NCBI GenBank assembly: GCA_964439395.1
Contig: CAYTNV010000015.1
Span: forward strand, 1-64,000
DNA length: 64,000 nucleotides
Direction of reading: 5' to 3'
Origin: JAUUSJ01 sp964439395
GTDB lineage: Bacteria; Bacillota; Clostridia; Lachnospirales; Lachnospiraceae
Under the pieces are notes generated by a model. That model did no database searches. It saw nothing but the letters and a program-made list of their open reading frames with translations, and had not been told where the DNA came from. This document shows, one piece after another, positions 60,510 through 64,000 of this stretch; within the stretch, counting starts at the first letter, position 1; the number at the start of each line of letters is the position of its first letter. Position numbers and translations under genes: made by a program.

Positions 60510-61571
60510 ATGAAAAAGATAAAGATTTACGGTACGTTTGGACCAAATTGTTATAAAAAAGAAACATTAAAAAAAATGATAGAGGCAGGGATGACAGGAA
60601 TTCGTCTGAATTTGTCACATACTAATTTAGTAGATTCTAAGGAGTGGATTGAAAATCTCAAACTTGCTAGTATAGAGACAGAAAGAAAAATTGATTTGGC
60701 GATTGACTTGGCAGGACCTGAGCTTCGTATCGGTGAGATAGATGGAAAAATAAATGTACAAAAGGGGGATAAATTGTATCTTGGGGCAGATAGAATATAT
60801 GCCACTCTTATGGCTCACCGATTTGATTTGGAAGGAAAAGAGATAGAAAAAACTGAGAGAAGAGATAAAAATTTTATATCTATTCCTGAATGTCTAGCAC
60901 AAAAGCTGGAAGCAAGACAAGAAATTTCTATTAACGACGGAATTGTAAAATTGGTAGTGGATAAAATGGAATCGAAGATGGCGCTCTGTACGGCAAAAAC
61001 TGCAGGGGAAATTTCCTCGAGAAAGAGTATTTCTATCCAAGGAATTCGGTTCGATAATCCAGTATTGACGAGGAGTGATTTAGAAAATCTAAGAGTGGCA
61101 AAAGAATATGGTGTGACAGAGGTTATGCTTCCATTTGTGCGTGATGAGAAGGATATAGAGGAAGTAAAGGCAGTTTTAAAGGCTATGGATTTAGATGATA
61201 TTAAAATTTTAGCCAAGATAGAGCATCAAGACGGTGTGGAAAATATTGATAATATTATTGGAAAGGCAGACTGTATTGTCATTGCAAGAGGTGACCTTGG
61301 TAATCGATTCCCAATTTGGAAAGTGCCGGGTATTCAAAAGATGATATCCCAAAAATGTCGGCAAAATAAGCAAGACTTTATGGTAGTTACTCAAATGCTA
61401 AATAGTATGATTCAAAATCCAACTCCGACAAGAGCAGAAGTACTAGATATATATAATGCAGTATTGGATGGGGCAACTTCTCTTATGGTGACAGGAGAGA
61501 CAGCAGTTGGAAAATATCCTGTGGATGTTATAAAATATATGATGAGAGTGATAGGGGAAGCTGTTCGTTAG
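60510..61571 (+). CDS. Pyruvate-kinase-like protein lacking the C domain
   Basis: 353 residues with the A and B domains of pyruvate kinase only. GIRLNLSHTNLVDSKEWIEN replaces R-x-N-F-S-H, IDLAGPELRIGEIDGKINV replaces D-T-K-G-P-E-I-R, and the B-domain insertion, ILAKIEHQDGVENIDNII with the catalytic Lys, VIARGDLGNRFP and 'TQMLNSMIQNPTPTRAEVLD' plus GATSLMVTGETAVGKYPVDV are present. The about 130-residue C-terminal regulatory domain of classical enzymes is absent. A separate catalytic or moonlighting role is possible. The start is 7 nt from the LRR gene stop with a weak ribosome site, and a perfect terminator follows. Confidence 0.8.
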   Translation: MKKIKIYGTFGPNCYKKETLKKMIEAGMTGIRLNLSHTNLVDSKEWIENLKLASIETERKIDLAIDLAGPELRIGEIDGKINVQKGDKLYLGADRIYATLMAHRFDLEGKEIEKTERRDKNFISIPECLAQKLEARQEISINDGIVKLVVDKMESKMALCTAKTAGEISSRKSISIQGIRFDNPVLTRSDLENLRVAKEYGVTEVMLPFVRDEKDIEEVKAVLKAMDLDDIKILAKIEHQDGVENIDNIIGKADCIVIARGDLGNRFPIWKVPGIQKMISQKCRQNKQDFMVVTQMLNSMIQNPTPTRAEVLDIYNAVLDGATSLMVTGETAVGKYPVDVIKYMMRVIGEAVR

Positions 61572-61584
61572 AAAGAAATACAAT

Positions 61585-61642
61585 AAAAAGACCACCATAT
61601 GGACAATGTAATTTATTCTACTGTTCATATGGTGGTCTTTTT
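61585..61642. terminator. Perfect terminator hairpin
   Basis: AAAAAGACCACCATATG pairs exactly with CATATGGTGGTCTTTTT. A-tract and T-tract on both sides allow termination in both directions, between the convergent kinase-like and ECF genes. Confidence 0.9.
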
Positions 61643-61655
61643 ATAATAGAATATT

Positions 61656-62171
61656 TTATGCTAATAATTTCTTTACCTCTGGAATAGGTGAGAGTACTGG
61701 AAGTAAAATGGAGGAAATAATTAATCCGCCAATTCCCTGAATCACATTAGGAATAATTGAACCAGCCGCTGCCGCAACGCCGTATAAGAAAGATTCGCAT
61801 ACAAAGTATCCGAAAGCTACAATAATAGTAGCGCAAATACCGGCGATGATACAGCCGATAATTAATTTAGCTCCTTTTTTGGTCAATAAATGGAAAACAT
61901 AGTAAGAAGCGATAGCTACAACTGCCTTTATAACAAAAGTAATTGGTACATATACCATATATCCACCGAGCAAATCTGCCATCATAGATCCAATTCCAGC
62001 AGCGAGACCACCGAGAACTGGTCCAAGGAAGATACCGGATAAGATGACCATCGCATCTCCTGGATGAATATATCCATTTGTGGCTGGAACTGGGATTTTA
62101 ATACTCATTGTGGCAACACAACAAAGAGCTGCAAATAAAGCTGCCATTACTAATTTTTTTACGTCTTTCAT
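61656..62171 (-). CDS. ECF transporter S component
   Basis: Integral membrane substrate-binding subunit of an energy-coupling-factor vitamin or metabolite transporter, 171 residues with about five or six helices. KLVMAALFAALCCVATMSIK, 'GYIHPGDAMVILSGIFLGPV' with LGGLAAGIGSMMADLLGGYM and VYVPITFVIKAVVAI are the PF12822-type pattern. The substrate cannot be told from sequence (candidates include pyridoxine, hydroxymethylpyrimidine or a similar small molecule). It uses the shared EcfAA'T module from elsewhere in the genome. GGAAAGG precedes the start. Confidence 0.85.
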   Translation of the reverse strand: MKDVKKLVMAALFAALCCVATMSIKIPVPATNGYIHPGDAMVILSGIFLGPVLGGLAAGIGSMMADLLGGYMVYVPITFVIKAVVAIASYYVFHLLTKKGAKLIIGCIIAGICATIIVAFGYFVCESFLYGVAAAAGSIIPNVIQGIGGLIISSILLPVLSPIPEVKKLLA

Positions 62172-62530
62172 TTTCTCATATCCTTTCCTTTTTTAATAAT
62201 TCTAAACTTTTCTCTACCCTACACAAAAATTGGAGATTATAAAATAGCCAGACAAATACAAAAATATAGTGCCAGGCAGTGCCAATAATAATAAATTTAG
62301 GCATACCAGAAATTAGCATAGTTCATCTTCGAAAGTTTTGCTATTATTTTGGAATGATAATTACAGCTGTTTGATTGGATTTTATTTGTCAGATGAAATA
62401 TATTTCTAAGTATCCTACTGATTTTATCTTTTCACATCGTCAAAGTATGAGATTTTACATGAAAATGCAGGAAAAATTAGTAAAACATGCAAAAATATGA
62501 AATTTCATAAGAAAATATTGAATAAAGAAC

Positions 62531-62560
62531 TTGTACTAGTCCTATCTTTTATGTTAAAAT
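62531..62560 (+). promoter_or_regulatory. Promoter of the aconitase-family gene
   Basis: TTGTAC at 62531-62536, an 18-bp spacer and TAAAAT at 62555-62560 with an upstream TG (extended -10). The rest of the 430-bp divergent gap (62172-62601) is AT-rich, with a TATAAT on the minus strand near 62236-62241 that may serve the ECF gene. Confidence 0.55.
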
Positions 62561-62601
62561 GATTCCGAAAATAGATATTGAACAATAAAGGAGGCAGATT
62601 A

Positions 62602-64000
62602 ATGGTTAAAGTATATAATACTGGTGCATACTTACTGAATGGAACAGAAATCGTTTCAGATACAGAAGAAGGCAAATTAATGATGCAACAAAAACTAGGC
62701 GATGGTGCTATTTCTAAAGCAGAGGCTGCGAAAAATACCATCGCTTATCGTATATTAGAGGCACATAATACATCTGGCAATATGGAGAAGCTGCAGATTA
62801 AATTTGATAAATTGACTTCCCATGATATTACATTTGTAGGAATTATTCAGACAGCGAGAGCTTCAGGACTTGAGAAGTTTCCTGTTCCTTATGTCCTCAC
62901 AAACTGTCATAATAGCTTATGTGCAGTAGGTGGAACAATCAATGAAGATGACCATATGTTTGGTCTTACTTGTGCGAAGAAATACGGCGGAGTTTATGTT
63001 CCACCTCATCAGGCAGTTATTCATCAGTATGCTAGAGAGATGCTTGCAGGTGGTGGTAAGATGATCTTGGGTTCTGATAGTCATACCCGCTACGGAGCTC
63101 TCGGAACAATGGCTATGGGCGAGGGTGGTCCTGAGCTCGTAAAACAATTGCTCTCTAAGACATATGATATTAATATGCCAGGAGTCATTGCTGTATACTT
63201 AAAAGGAACTCCAATTCCAGGAGTTGGTCCACAAGACGTTGCGCTTGCTATCATCGGGGAGGTATTTGCAAGTGGATATGTAAACAATAAAGTAATGGAA
63301 TTTGTTGGACCTGGTGTGGCAAATTTAAGCGCAGATTTTAGAATCGGTGTTGACGTTATGACAACAGAGACAACATGTCTATCTTCTATTTGGAGAACAG
63401 ATGAGAAGATTAAAGAGTGGTATGATATTCACGGAAGAAGTGAGGACTATAAACAATTAGATCCAGGTAATATAGCTTACTATGATGGAGTGATCGAGAT
63501 TGATTTATCTGCAGTCCGTCCAATGATTGCGATGCCATTTCATCCAAGCAACACATATACAATTGAAGAGCTAAATGCAAATCTTATGGATATTTTAGAT
63601 GACTGCGAGAAGAAAGCTTTAGTCAGCTTAGACGGACAGGTTGATTTCACATTAAAAGATAAGGTTCGCAATGGAAAATTATACGTAGAGCAGGGAATTA
63701 TTGCGGGATGTGCTGGTGGTGGATTTGAAAATATTTGCGATGCAGCGGATATTTTAAAGGGAGCTAGCATCGGACCAGACGAGTTTACTCTCTCTGTCTA
63801 TCCAGCAAGCCAGCCAGTATTTATGGAGCTTGTAAAAAATGGTGCTGCGGCTTCTCTTATGCAGACAGGTGCCATTATTAAGACCGCATTTTGTGGACCA
63901 TGTTTCGGTGCTGGCGATACTCCATGTAATAATGGTTTGAGTATCCGTCATTCTACAAGAAACTTCCCTAATAGAGAGGGATCCAAGCTACAAAATGGAC
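62602..64000 (+). CDS. Aconitase-family hydratase, partial
   Basis: Open to the right edge, at least 466 residues. VLTNCHNSLCAVGGTINEDD, 'HMFGLTCAKKYGGVYVPPHQ' with AVIHQYAREMLAGGGKMILG, SDSHTRYGALGTMAMGEGG and IGVDVMTTETTCLSSIWRTD show the aconitase fold. The 4Fe-4S cysteines come with TAFCGPCFGAGDTPCNNG. The arrangement matches the YbhJ-like hydratases (about 750 residues in full) rather than TCA aconitase. The substrate is unknown. A GGAGG site precedes the ATG, and there is a good promoter 40 nt upstream. Confidence 0.85.
   Translation, partial: MVKVYNTGAYLLNGTEIVSDTEEGKLMMQQKLGDGAISKAEAAKNTIAYRILEAHNTSGNMEKLQIKFDKLTSHDITFVGIIQTARASGLEKFPVPYVLTNCHNSLCAVGGTINEDDHMFGLTCAKKYGGVYVPPHQAVIHQYAREMLAGGGKMILGSDSHTRYGALGTMAMGEGGPELVKQLLSKTYDINMPGVIAVYLKGTPIPGVGPQDVALAIIGEVFASGYVNNKVMEFVGPGVANLSADFRIGVDVMTTETTCLSSIWRTDEKIKEWYDIHGRSEDYKQLDPGNIAYYDGVIEIDLSAVRPMIAMPFHPSNTYTIEELNANLMDILDDCEKKALVSLDGQVDFTLKDKVRNGKLYVEQGIIAGCAGGGFENICDAADILKGASIGPDEFTLSVYPASQPVFMELVKNGAAASLMQTGAIIKTAFCGPCFGAGDTPCNNGLSIRHSTRNFPNREGSKLQNG

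Noticed and set aside
1..64000. CRISPR arrays, tRNA or rRNA genes
   Set aside because: No regularly spaced repeats with unique spacers and no cloverleaf or rRNA-like sequence were seen on reading the window.

Overview
The window is an AT-rich, gene-dense stretch of a low-GC Firmicute chromosome, most likely a gut-type anaerobe of the Lachnospiraceae/Clostridia. The inference rests on AT-rich DNA with strong AGGAGG-type ribosome sites, a complete-looking anaerobic (early cobalt insertion) cobalamin pathway, secreted proteins with choline-binding-like repeats and BspA-type leucine-rich repeats, and a GPH-type sugar symporter remnant. No rRNA, tRNA or CRISPR array was seen.

Layout. 1-2.5 kb: end of a sugar-binding lipoprotein and two ABC sugar permeases with a good promoter. 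2.7-12.1 kb: a GntR/FCD regulator, a GNAT acetyltransferase, an overlapping alcohol/aldehyde dehydrogenase pair, a secreted glucosaminidase with wall-binding repeats, a GH32 beta-fructosidase, a truncated AraC-like protein and an HD phosphohydrolase. 12.15-14.3 kb: scar tissue, with an IS1182-like remnant with terminal inverted repeats followed by a frameshifted, internally deleted GPH symporter fused to a cytidylate-kinase-like domain. 14.6-17.4 kb: two DNA repair glycosylases (deoxyinosine glycosylase, MutY) and an orphan eukaryotic-type HisA.

17.6-31.05 kb is the most unusual part. It is an accessory block in which an HTH+FHA protein and a Ser/Thr kinase fused to BspA leucine-rich repeats sit between two paralogous zinc-ribbon/transmembrane/extracellular-domain proteins. 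More zinc-ribbon and multi-pass membrane proteins follow, then a tandemly duplicated cassette of a secreted protein, a 50-residue peptide and a 70-residue peptide. It looks like an uncharacterised phospho-signalling and envelope locus. 31.05-34.26 kb is a decayed mobile island on the minus strand (a nonsense-interrupted tnpV, a frameshifted membrane gene, DUF3795 and a SAP-like protein) bordered by a 34-bp-arm palindrome.

34.4-55.9 kb is one same-strand tetrapyrrole/cobalamin supercluster: cbiG, hemL, cbiF, hemA, cbiH, a hemC-cobA-hemD fusion, cobS, cobT, cbiC, cbiD, cbiET, cbiK, cbiL, cbiJ, cbiA, cbiB, a cobD-like decarboxylase and a cbiP-btuR fusion. It runs from glutamyl-tRNA to adenosylcobamide. 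No hemB, precorrin-2 dehydrogenase or cobU is present in the window. A 183-nt intergenic segment between hemL and cbiF folds on paper into a closing helix with three hairpins and is a candidate structured RNA or structured repeat.

56-64 kb: a DUF445 membrane protein, a small secreted protein, two small hypothetical proteins, a Cys/Gly-rich peptide, a BspA-LRR surface protein, a C-domain-less pyruvate-kinase-like protein, an ECF transporter S component and the start of an aconitase-family hydratase running off the window. A family of about 90-100 bp imperfect palindromes occurs three times (2.57, 7.01 and 58.8 kb).
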